64,000 nucleotides of DNA from Manis javanica. Lineage: Eukaryota; Chordata; Mammalia; Pholidota; Manidae. This document shows positions 10,801 to 22,800 of this stretch, piece by piece. The notes under the pieces are model-generated. The model ran no database searches, had not been told where the DNA came from, and saw only the letters and a list, made by a program, of their open reading frames with translations. The DNA lies in NCBI RefSeq assembly GCF_040802235.1, contig NC_133172.1, forward strand, positions 60,581,613 through 60,645,612, given 5' to 3'. Both the position numbers and the translations under genes were made by a program. The stretch's first letter is position 1. Each line of letters opens with the position of its first letter.

Positions 10801-13800
10801 TAAGAGTGTATATCAATGTTACCTTAATAATAAAAAAATATTGTAAAAAAAAAAATGAATAAGGGAAGAAGCATCCAGGGGAGGCAGAGGGAAAGTAGTC
10901 GCAATTCCCAGATGTCCAAATGCTAAGAAGGGATGAACAACATGGGGCCTAGCCCTGCAGGGGAATATTACTCAGCCACGAAAAAGGGAGCTGTCCTGCC
11001 ACATGCCACAGTGTGGACGAGCCCTGAAAACATGCCGAGTGACAGAAGCCAGACACTGAAGGCCACAGATGGTATCATTTATTTGTATGAAATGTCCAGA
11101 ATAGGCAAATTCATAGAGAAAGAAAGCAGATTAGAGTTGCCAAGGGGCTAGGGGCAGGGAATAAGGAAGAACTGACAGATGAGATCAGAGTTTCTGTTTG
11201 GGGTAATGTCAGCATTTTCGATAGAGGTGGTGGTTGCACAAGATTCGTGAATTTAATGAATGCCACAGAATTATACACTTTAAAATGGTTAAAATAGCAA
11301 ACCTTAATGTTACGTATATGTTTTACCACACACGCACACACAAAGCAGCAACCAAAGTGACCTCAGGGATTCTGAAGGTGCGCGGCATCTGTGCAGCCGG
11401 GGGAAGGGACGGTGGTCCCCCTGCATCCCCAGCACCCCAGGAGGCCACTCAGAGTGCTTCCTCCTGCCCTGACTCTCAACTTTGAGGCCTCCTCCTCAGA
11501 GGGCCCTTCCCTGACCACGATGTGGAGTCCCCTAAAGCATTTCTATAACCATCCTGACCTCTCCTTCATAGCATTTAGCTCCATCATTGTTATCTGCATG
11601 ATTTATTTTTATCTTGTGACTTTGTTTAATTTTTTATTAACTACTTTTGCAGATGACCAAAAAAAAGCCCATTTATTTGCTTTGATCTGTGTGTTGATGA
11701 GTTAGTGTTTGTCACTTGTCCCAAAGATGAGCCATGTGAAGGCAGGGACAATGTCTTGTGATTCAGCCCAGTGCCTGGCATGTTTTCGGCCTGGGAACTA
11801 CGAGTTTACCATTAAATGAATGAATAAATGAGGTTAAAACCTTCCAGAACAGGACAGAAGGGATGGAAAGTTCCCAAAGCCTTCCAGGTGCGTGGCAGTG
11901 CTCGGTGCCCGTCATCTGGAGGAGTCAGTGGAGCTGGCAGCCTTGCTCTCGGGGTGCTCTGAAGTGGGGCTGTCCCTAGAGTGAGGTCCCGGGTTTTTAA
12001 GCACCTCTGCGAGGAAGTCCCATTGACCATGCACCAAATTCTGCCCCAGAGCCTAGTGCTGAGGTCCCGGCCATCAGGAAATGGCATTCATCAACCCACA
12101 CTGACCTTTACTCCCTTTGTTCCAAGGAGAGACTTATTTTTAGGTCTCTGACGTCCAAATTTCAAAGGAAGAGCAAGTAATGCTCAGAGGAAAATTCTTC
12201 CTGCACTGAGCAAACCAGTCCTGGGGGGCACTTTTATTGGTCTGGCTGTTAAATCACTGGAACATTCCGAAGAAGGGTAAAGCTCTTACACGCAGAATGA
12301 AGGGGTGGGAAGCACCCGGAGAGGGATATGGGTAAAGTGGGGCAGCTTGGGAGATTAGATTCCTTTTCCTTAAATGGAAATGTTTTAATTTTTTTGTTCC
12401 TGATTATAAAATAACCTGTACTGAAAAAGAAATTCAGACAATACAGAAAGTTATAAATACATAAAAAATGATCTAAATTCTTCCTCTGAGACGTAAGTTC
12501 TGCTGATGTTTGGTGTATGCGTGCCTCGACTTTTCACGAAGCAGTTATACTCAGTGCACATTTTTTTCTTGATGGTATGTTATTCATATTGTTTAAATAT
12601 TTTTTTATTGAGATGAACTTCACATAATATAAAATTAACCATTTTAAAGTGCACAATTCAGAGGCATTTATTACATTCACAGTATTGTGCAACTACCACC
12701 CTATCTAGTTCTAAAACACATCCACCACCTCAAAAGGAAGCCCTGCCCCCACTGACAGTCCCTCCCCGCATCCCTGCACCAGCGCCCCCCGCAGCACCAA
12801 TCTGCTTATGCCTCTATGGATCTGCCTATGCTGGACACTTCATATAAATGGAATCATACAATGCATGGAATTGTTTGGCTTATCTATACTCTTTTGTACC
12901 TCGTGTATTCCATTGAACAATATGCGGTGATTGTGTTAATACGGCAGATCTGTGTCCTTTTTTTGAAGGCTTCTCTAGTGTTTCCAGGAGCAGATGTGCC
13001 ATTATTCATTTACCCGGCTTTCTTTGGTTTGACATCCAGGCCATTGGCTCCAGTGGAATCCAGGCTGGGACTGGCAGAACTGGGCTTCGCACCGAAGGAG
13101 CCCAGAAGTAACGCTTCCCTAGCCTCCTTCCTTAGGGTATCAGCAGCGCAATGGCTTTGCAAACCTATAGAGGCTTCCAAAAATACCTCCCTGAGGAATG
13201 AAAAAAAAAGCCACCAGGTCAAAAACCTTAAGGGAGTAATTTTTATCCAAGTAAGCACGCAAAACTGGCAAGTTCTTGCCTAAGTTGTACCATAAACGTA
13301 TGTTCAGCAGCTGTTTGGAAATGGACTTGCCCTACAGTCCCTTAGTGGGAAGGATGATAAAAAATGGAAATCACAGATTGCTCTGGAAATTCCATGAAAG
13401 ATACTGTCAGTCTGGGGTGAGCTGCCACATTTGCCAGGGATCTGACATGCCACCATTCTAGTTTTGTCTGAGTGACAGTGAAGGGCAGGTTGGCTGGGGT
13501 TCCAGAGGGTGTGAGCGGGGATGAGTTCTCTCCAGAGCATGTACCTGGAGGGGCAGGTGTAGGACCAGGTCCACAGGCGGGCAGGAGGCAGGACTGTGGG
13601 AAACGGAGGGGCCCCGAGCTGAAGCGGCAGGAGGCAGGGCTGGGAAGCAGCTCCCTGACCCAGACTCCCAGGACAGAAACAGTCAGTCAGGTTTGAATCC
13701 TGCTTCTGCTGCTTGCCAGCTGTGTGACCTTGGGCAAGTGCCTTTAATGTTTCTGTGCCTCAGTTTCCTCATCAGTAAAGTAGGTTAATAACAGCAGTGG

Positions 13801-16800
13801 CCTCAGAGGGTCATGCTGAGGATTCAGTGGGATTCAGTATGCGAGGACCTAGCATAGCACTGGCACACAGTACACACTAAGAGCTTAATAGATGCTGCCT
13901 GCCCTGACGTTATTATGGATCAGGCCTCCTCTTAGTTTCTTTTGTAGCTGCCTCCCCAGCAAACCCAAATCATCCTCTTTGAGTGAGTGGACGGCAGGGA
14001 GGAGGGAGAAGAAAGTAAGCCCGGGAGGGATGAAGAAGTGTGCTGAACAGAATGTGATGGATCCCTGGCTACAGGACCAGGGGCTGGGAAGGCCAGTGTG
14101 TCAGCAACAGGAAAATAGTAACAATACAAGCAGTCGCACTGCCAGGGGTGCTGGGGTGGCCTCGTTCCCTCCCAAATGCCTGCAGCAGGCAGGACTTTGG
14201 TGCCATTTTGCACATGAGAAAAATGGAGGCTCAGGTAAGTCCTTGATTTTCCCGTGGGATTGTTGGGGAGCAATTCGGTTTGGAGAGTCAGGGAAGTCAA
14301 AGTGCGAGGTGAGGAAGGAATTCCTTCAAGTGCGGCGCGTAGCAGGGAGTGATGGCTGCTTGCAGGCGGCAGAGAGCAAGGAAGAACAGAGAGATAAGGG
14401 AAGCTCATTGAACTGCTGCTCGGCATGGGGCACATCCCCTGCCAACTCCTTAAGCCACTGTCACCTGGTGTCCGGTGTCCACTTGGATCTACATGGTGTG
14501 GGAACTGAGTCCCTATTACCCCAGGATTACGGGGAGCCACAGAGCACTGCATGGAGTGCGATTGTGTTCTGAGAACTTCCCAGAGGCAAAGAAAGGAGAT
14601 TTTCAGGCCAGCTACTAACGAGCGTGATCATATAGCTGCAGTTCTGTCCAGGTCACCCAGGTGATGGGAACTTGTAACCCCAAATCAAAGCTCCCTGCAA
14701 CCCCTCCCTACTTACAGGAAATAGGACAGAGACAGAGTGAAACTTGAGCATAAGTCTGGAGGATAGAAGGAAATCACAAAGTAACAAAGACACCACTGGA
14801 AACATGCAGGCACAGAACATTACAGGTTGAGCAGTGACAAGTTTATTTAAGGCAAAAAGGTGCACACCTGAAGAAAGGGGAGTGTGGGCTGCCTCAGAGA
14901 AGAGGCGCCCCAAGGGTCTGGAGTTTTATAGGGCTTTTTAGTTAGGAGTCAGCATAAAGCATGATGTAGACAGGTGACTTATAATTCCTTTGGAATTTTG
15001 TCTTAAGAATAGGGTTATTTAGGTGACGACATAGGTCGGGATCCTGGCATTCTTTGTCCACATAGGTTTATTTACACTTACACTTCGGAGGTCTGTCTCC
15101 TGCCCTGTTACAAAGTTACTTGATGAAAGAGCAGGAAGAAGAGGAAAAAACAGCATAGAGGTTAAATTAAATAATAGGCTGGGCCTTTTAGCAGGCTAAA
15201 GTAAATTTTACAATGGCCTGACCTAATTGATGCAATGAAGACTCAGGTACTTTTCTTTATCTGGGGACTAGCCAGACATTCTGAGTTGCTCTTGGCCTTC
15301 GGAGCTTCACCTGATTAAGTCATTGACTCAGTAAGTCTTTTCTGGCTAATTTTATCTGGTTAACCCTCTGAGTCCCTTTTAGGGGGCTTTACTGGCCTTA
15401 TTCTCCCTTCACCTGTTCATATCTATGTTTCTGCCTAACACGATCACAGCTATAAGGTGCCAACTCAGAGCTGTGTAATTCCTAAGGCTGGGGAAAATTC
15501 CTGCTCAATTCTGCCCCTGCTGTGGATGAGGTCATGGGCCCTGGTCCCTCTGTCCTTAGAGGATGGATCAGCTGGGCAAAGAGGTGGGGGAAGTTCTGAG
15601 CGGAGGGCACAGCAGGGGAAGGCTCCAAGGCTAGGAGGAGTAAGGTGTCTTCGCAAACCTTCAGGAATCGAGGCCACTGACTCCAATTCATGTTTTGGAG
15701 GCAGGGCCACTGTAGCTCTGGGGGAAGTGTTTTCCTGTCCCCAGGCAAATAATCTGGTGTGACCAAAATCAGTCAAGGGAAAAGCTAGATTGGGAGAAAC
15801 CCGTTCTTTGCTCCCAAGAGGCCCGGCTTCATCTGTCCCGCTAGCTGCTGTTCTCACTCCCCGGTCTCTCCCCACCCAAAGTGCACTTGCCTCTCTGCCC
15901 ACCCCTTCTGGAAGGAACTCTGTGAGGTGGAACCTGTTAACTGACAGGCACCAGACCAATTATGCAACATGGGGGAGGAGAGAACAGCTTCTCTCCCCAG
16001 AGGCTGCAGGGGATTATTGATATGGAAATGGACTAAGACCAGGTGAGAGATTCTGGAAAAATTGCAATTTTACCCCACAGCCACAAAAACCAAGAGAAGG
16101 GCCTAGGGGCCTAGGGGCACAGGATCAGGGCATATGTGAGTGGAGACCTGAAGAACGTGTGGGCTGAGCCAGGCCAGCATTTCAGGTGGGAGGCACAATC
16201 TGTGCAAAGGCCCAGAGGTGGGACCAGCTGTCATGTTCCAGAAACTTCAGAGAGGCCAGTCTGGGTAGATAGGAATGAGCAAGGGGGAGGCCAGTGGGAG
16301 GAATCAGGTAAGTGCAAGGGCTGGGGGTGGAGGCAGCCAGCTTGGGTCTGACCTTCAGGCCAAGAACTTTGGCCTTTAACACTTTGCCCTCAGCCAGGTG
16401 GGATGCCACTGAAGGGTGATCCATTTATTTCTTTGATAAACATCAGTTCTTTCTCAGAACTCCAGGAAACATCCTTTTTTAGAAGCCTCTTTGAGCATCA
16501 TCGTGCATGACATGAAATATTTTTCAAAACATTTAATCCTCTAATCTGGGCTTCGGTGAAATCAGTTCTTTATCATTCATGACCATCTGTTGTTTTGGTC
16601 ACATGATAAATAACTTGGGAGATTTGATGTCTCAGGTGCTTGTCTCTGTTCTCTCCAAATTCTGAGAAATGACATTTGAGCTTTCCTTGCAGAGCAGTGG
16701 TGCATTTAAAACGGATCTCTCTCTACACCCTGTGGGGGGCTGCCTTTAGGAAGTCACGGGACTGGGGGGTGTTGAAGTGTTACTGGCTGAGATGCTGCAC

Positions 16801-19800
16801 TTCCCAGGGTCATGTCTCAGAGGCAATGAAGAATGAAGCCCGCAGACAAGAGTACAGAGCACCAAGCAAAGCTTTTAATGAGGAACCAAAAGGAAAAATA
16901 TCCTGCCAGCCAGGAGGGGCTACAAGAGCCGATGCTGTTGGTTGGGTCTAGGAGTTCATAAACTTCTGGAAGGAGGAAGTCCAAGCCCTGTGGACCTCAT
17001 AGGCAACTGAACTAATGACATTACAACTCACTCCTGACTGGCTGAAAGTACAATGCTCATTTGCACAGGGCGTAATCAATCAAGGCGGGGCGTCTATCTA
17101 CTTAAGAGTATTTTCGAATGGCTCGGCGAGATTGGAGCTCTTTGAAGGAAGAAACCCCCATGATTGGCTTGGAGTTGCTACCAGCCCCGAGATGGGGATT
17201 CCAGGCTGAATTTTCCCGGGAATGGTTTTCTGTTTACTGTGAAGCCCAGCTCTTAGTTCCCAGGGGCCACGAGTTCTATCTGCCTGTGTCCCACTAACTC
17301 CTGCCTCAGGAGGTGGGCAAAAAATGTCTCAGTTCTTAACTCCAGGTTCCACAAAATTTCATAAATGAGGCTTAATGTAAAAACAGGCTGGGCGGAAAAG
17401 CCACGGATTCCCTCCCACTACGCATGCGGCATTCTGCATCAGCTTTGAAGGCTACAGGGGCAGCTGTCGCATTCGATTAGGATTAAAATGGAGGGGAGTG
17501 GGCACAACATGGGGCCAATTTCGTGAAGAAAAGTAGGGGATTATGGCTCCTGTTTGCACTTGAAAATTATGCGTGATGCTGCAGGAATTAGAGGGGCCAG
17601 GCTGAGCAGGGGATGGCGAAGTCTGAACCACGAGTTTGAAGAGCCGTGCTCTGGTCTCCTCTTTGTTTTGGGGGTGAACCACCGTCTCCCGAAGCCTTTG
17701 TTTCCTTATCTGCCAAATGTTGGCTTTATGTTCAGTTTTACATTTCACAAATCAAGTGACCTATATATATATATAAGGGGGAAAAGATGAATTCTCTGCG
17801 GGGAGCCGGGTGAGGCCAGGAACCTCATCGCCCCTGGCTGTCCCCGCCCCACGTGGTCACTGCTTCCTCCCCCGTCCTGCACCAGCCTTAGCCCCTGGGG
17901 CTCCCTGGGAGGGAGCGAAAACACTGATGATTGCGATTCTACCCATTCCAAGACGAGCCCGGTGGGGACCTGTGCTTGGTAGCCTGACGCCCCCTACAGG
18001 GCATTGTGAACAGCACATGGAGTTTTTTAAACTAATGAACATATGTATCATAGGTGTTTTTTCTGTTGTTAAAAATTCTTCGTAAGTACTTCTGTTTTAA
18101 AATTTTTAATTGTTTTCTTTAAATTGAAAGAAAAACATTGAACCAGTGCAAAAGAATGTATAATGAAATCTCCCTTGGCTTCAAAACCTAATTCTTCTTT
18201 CCAAAGGCAATCTTTGATAACAGTTCATGTATTCTTTGTGTACCCTTCCAAAAATGTTCTAGGCCTATACAAATATAGATATATGACATGTGTGTCCTAA
18301 CGTGCATTCTAAAACACAGTTAAGTGCATAGTATGCAAACTGTTCTGAACCTTTGCTTTCTTCATGAACCATGATATCCTGGTAATCATTCACAAGCAGG
18401 CTAAGAGCAGGTTTTAATGGCTGCATGCTACTCCAGTCTGCAGACAAGCAGTATTTTTTTTGGACAGTACAAGGGGGGAGGATTGTGAAGTCTGTATAGG
18501 TGTGCAAGTGGTGTGGGTAGGGGGTGTAAATAGGAAATTAGATGACAGGAGCAGTTTAGGTATAGGCCAGGAGGGAGGCCAAGCCATGTGCTTTCTCCCG
18601 ATGAACCTACTTTATAGCTGACTCTGTGTGCATGTGTGTGTGTGTCTGTGTGTATGTGTGTGTGTAGGGATGTGAAAGACCCGCCCCTCCCCATACACTA
18701 CTTTCAAATTCAAAAGCAGAGCAGTGTTCCCAGCATGGATGGGGCCTGGTGTCAGAGGGACCCAGGGTGGGTGACCTGGTGTGACAAACTCTCCCAACCC
18801 CACCTCCCTAATGCTTATTTAATTGGTTTATGCCCATATTTCCTCTATGCTGAGTACTACAACTTAGTGTCAAATTTTTATTAAAACATAATATCAAAAA
18901 GTGGGAAAATCATGTGTCCGGTTCCATGAATCCCCACAAAGTGAACACCCCCCACATAACCAGCACCCGTATCAAAAAGTGCAACAGGGACAACCTGCAC
19001 ACACAGGTCCCCGGGCACTGTGCCCACCCCCAAGAGGCGACCACTCTCCTGACTTCTCACCACAGACATCAGCTTTGGTAGTGTGTGGACTAAAAATATA
19101 CACGGAATCACACTGTGTTCTCTTGTGAGCTTGATTTTTCTGTCCCTCACTATTTTGTCCCTGAGATTTATCCAAGTTGTGTGAATTTGCCCATTCTGTT
19201 GTGTGGCTTGCCAGTTCTCAAAGCACTACGTGAACATGTGGATTATAAGAAATACGTCTGTATAGTAATAGACGTGTGCGCATCTGTGCGCGTTTGCGTA
19301 TAGCCATACAGGTGCACATACAGGCCCCTTTTCTCCGTACACACATGTGCGCGCACACGTGCACACACTGGGCCAGACGCTTCCCGCACAACGGCTCTCC
19401 AGATCCCTTCACCCTTTCTGCTGTGGATGGGCGCGGGCATTTCAGTTTGGGGCTGTTCCTCAGCTTGCGAGCTGGGCCGGCTGCGCGGTGGGCGCCCCGC
19501 TCGGCTGACGCTGGCTCTCCCCGCAGGCCGAGGGGGCAGCCGCCCTGCAGCCCCGCGCCGACCGCTGCCCGCCGCCCCCGCGCTCGCTGCCCCCCGGCGC
19601 CTGCCAGGTGGCGCGCTGCCAGGCTGACTCCGAGTGCCCGCGCCACCGGCGCTGCTGCTACAACGGCTGTGCCTACGCCTGCCTGGAGGCCGTGCCGCCC
19701 CCGCCAGGTAGGGCCAGGCGGGCGGGGGGCGGAGGGCTCCTGGGGAACCGCCCTGCCCTGCCCGCGGGGCCACACCGGGCCACCTGCGGAATGGGACCTA

Positions 19801-22800
19801 GCGGCTCCGGAGCAGGCGTCCAGCTGGGCGCACTGAGCTCCACTGTGTGCGCCGCCACTGCCCCCAGGGAGCCCACCATCCAGGAAACACTCACCCCAGG
19901 GAAATGCCCCTGCTACGGAGCTGAGGGAGACTCCTCAGAAAAAAAACAGATTTCCAGCTTTTCTTAAAAATCCTGGAATGCATTCCTTGGACCACCATAC
20001 TGGAGGTATCCTTAGATGGCGGTGGAGTCCTCCCGTTTTCCACCCACCCAACTAGGTCCCCTTCACTCGTGATGCCTGGCCTTGGGAGCATTTGAGTTGG
20101 AGACCTGGGACCTTAGCAATCCAGAGAGGCAGGGGCTGCAGACTCCCGGGTTCAAATCCACCGACTAGGGGGTCGCGTCCTTAAGTCCCCCACCTGTAGG
20201 ACAGGACTGAAGTGAGGGTGTGCAGCTCTGGGAGGAGCCTGAACATTGGGAGGTGCTCAGCATGGCATCCAGCTAGGAGCAGATGATGAGTAGGATGTTT
20301 GTTGAGTCTTAATGTGAGTGTCTTTGAAACAGTTATCTTTGAAGGGAAGGAGTTTAAGATCCCTCCTGGAGAGAAGGATTGAGAAGGAAGGGAAGGGAAG
20401 CCTGTGGGGGGCACTGAGGGGGGCACTGAGGGGGGCATGGGCAGCTACCTCCCCTGGGTGGAGAAAGGTGCTGGAATGTGCACCTTTGGGTAGAAAGGGG
20501 CAATGACGTTTCCACCACTCTCGGTTCTGCTTGCAGCTGAGCCTTCAGGTAGCATCAGCCTGCGTGGACTGCACCCTTCAGTGAGAGGCTTATGGTTCCC
20601 ATAGACCTTAGCTGCTGAGGGTGGCTCTGAGACAGTCGCCCTAATCCCTCCTTCCAAGGCGAAGCAAGAATGAATAACCACACTTTGTTTGCTTTGGGGT
20701 GAGGTCATAGCGATGACATGGGACTCAGCACCCTTAATAATGCTCATTATTGCAGTCTGCCATGTGTTTGGGCAGGGCCTCTGTTCTAGGGACTGGCAGG
20801 TATGCCCTGCCAGGCTGGCTCCTACAAGACCTTTCGTAAGAAAGACAAAATGGCGCCCCCTCCTGGTGGAAAAGGCACAGAAGGTAGTCCCCTCCGGGTG
20901 GGGGGGGTGTCAAAATGGTGCTCCTTTGGATTGCAACAGGGCATAGGGATTCTAGCCTCTTTTGCCACTTTGGCCAGGTGCTTTTGAGCAGTGCACAAAC
21001 TGTGCAACTGTCCGTGACATTCCCAATAGTCTTTCCATACATCGTCTCATTAAATGCTCACTGAGCCCCAGGAATGGAAAGATTCTCAGCCCTATTTTGC
21101 ATCTGAAGACACTGAAGCTCAGACAAGCAGAGCTGCTTGCCCAAGGTCACAGAGCTGGCACAGTTCGAGTTTTGATCCAGCCTTCTGACTGTGTAGAAGT
21201 GTCCACGGCCTTAGGCCCCGAGAGCAGGGATCTGGGGCCCCAGCTCTGTCACCTGGGCCATATGTGGCTCGCTCACTGCTGGAACATCCTTCTTGCAGAC
21301 ACCCACACAGCTTACTCCCTCACCTCTTCAGATCTTTGTCCAGATGTGGTCCCTTTTTCAGGGAGTTTATTTATCAGGTAATTCCAGAAAGTCCTAGTGA
21401 AGAAACAGAGCAGTGAGACCCTGGACCTCCAGGTCCATAGGGGTCTGAAAATTAAGGGAAGGTCTGGAGCAACTTTCAGTAGTGCAACATATACAGCAAG
21501 TTATGTATACTTCCCTGCTCTTCAGAAGCCTTTGATCAAGGCAAATGAGAAGACAAATAGTAAATATTAATACATTTCCTATTTGGTAAAAAATAGCATT
21601 GAAAACATCTTTATAATGTGGTCTGAGGTGGTAGGAAGAAGGAGGGAAGAACCAGAATATTGCAGGGTGACAGTTATGTCAACCCTTTAGTCCAGACATT
21701 GCAAGCTGCTGGTGGCTTAAGTGCTGTTTCCACGTGCCCATTGTGAGCAACCACCTTATAAGGACCTCATACACTTTTACAGAAAAAGCTAACTGCAATT
21801 TTTACTAATACCCCCCTCTGTACTTTCAAAGCCGCTAGAGAGTACATCAGCCTGTTTATTGTTATCCTGTTTTGGAGTCAAACTAAAGCAGAGATCAGAA
21901 ACACATGGGATCCCAGAGTGCTTGATCTCCCAAGTGCTTGAAATTTTTAAAGATTAACGGCCAACATTTAACAATCAGGAGAGTATTTATTTTTAAATAT
22001 AGACTTAAAGTGTCTTTTTAAAAAAATACCTAGAGGCTCCAGGAACACTGGGAATGCCAGGCCAGAGCTGATCAGCAGCTGAGCCACTGAGGCAGGAACA
22101 CACTCCGGGTTGCCATGGTCCCATCTGGCCCGCTTTTCCCATTTATGGACCTATTTGCCACCTGAAGGCATTTGGGCTTTCAACCCTTGCTTTTAGTTTT
22201 TGAAGACCTTGCAGTCTATTGCATGGGTCACTCTTCTGTTAAAAATATATTGGTCAGAAAACAAGCTATGCTGTTGTAACAAAAAGACCTGTGATCCAAG
22301 AGGCCCAGCCTATTAGCTGTTCATGCCACTGCAGGTTAATAGGCCTGAGTAGACAGGTGGTCCCTGGCAGGTAGGGGGCTCTGCGCCACAGTCATCCAGG
22401 GACCTTCCAGCCTGCTGCTCTCTAGTCAAAGTGGCTCCCAGCGGGAAGAGGGAAACAGAGAGAGACAGTCACATGGCCACACCTATCTGCAAGGGAGGCT
22501 GGGAAATGTGGTCTCCAGCTTGGCCACCCAGTGCCTTGTCGAAACTCAACAGCTCTGTTACTAAAAGGACCGGGCAGACGTATCTGTGTGTCATCAAGTA
22601 CAGACTCACTGACCTCCAGGGGCTGGGGCGTTTCTCAGCTGCCTGAGGCAGGTCTTGATTTAACTATGTATTATTTTGTTAGTTTTAGACTGGCTAGTGC
22701 AGCCGAAACCTCGATGGCTGGGTGGCAACGGCTGGCTTCTGGATGGCCCTGAGGAGGTATTGCAAGGTACCTACAGGGAGGAGCCCGACCTGATGTCAGA

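Larger units (their letters stand above)
4895..19526 (+). other. WFDC1: WFDC1 intron 1
   Basis: This 14.6-kb intron is bounded by gtaagt and ccccgcag. It contains L2, MIR, two young-lineage L1 segments, a MaLR LTR, old L1M pieces and two antisense ERV1-like LTRs, listed separately. Gaps such as 7000-8300, 13010-13680, 15450-16110 and 17350-18080 hold nothing I can assign. They have no exon-like frame with splice sites on either strand. Confidence 0.85.
19708..22682 (+). other. WFDC1: WFDC1 intron 2
   Basis: This 3.0-kb intron holds a G-rich minisatellite (20405-20440), a minus-strand MIR and an LTR-like block. The stretch 21250-22240 is AT-richer and unassigned. Confidence 0.85.

Noticed and set aside
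13932-14572. Overlapping frames of more than 200 residues on both strands
   Set aside because: Both strands are open over the same span, which is chance; one side begins inside a MIR and no homology is recognisable.
19218-19836. Frames of 176-186 residues on both strands around WFDC1 exon 2
   Set aside because: They are shadows of the GC-rich WAP exon and CpG island.
20830-20885. CTCF-like string ccaccaggagg next to gggcgcc (reverse strand)
   Set aside because: The spacing between the two halves is three bases too long for the usual core.
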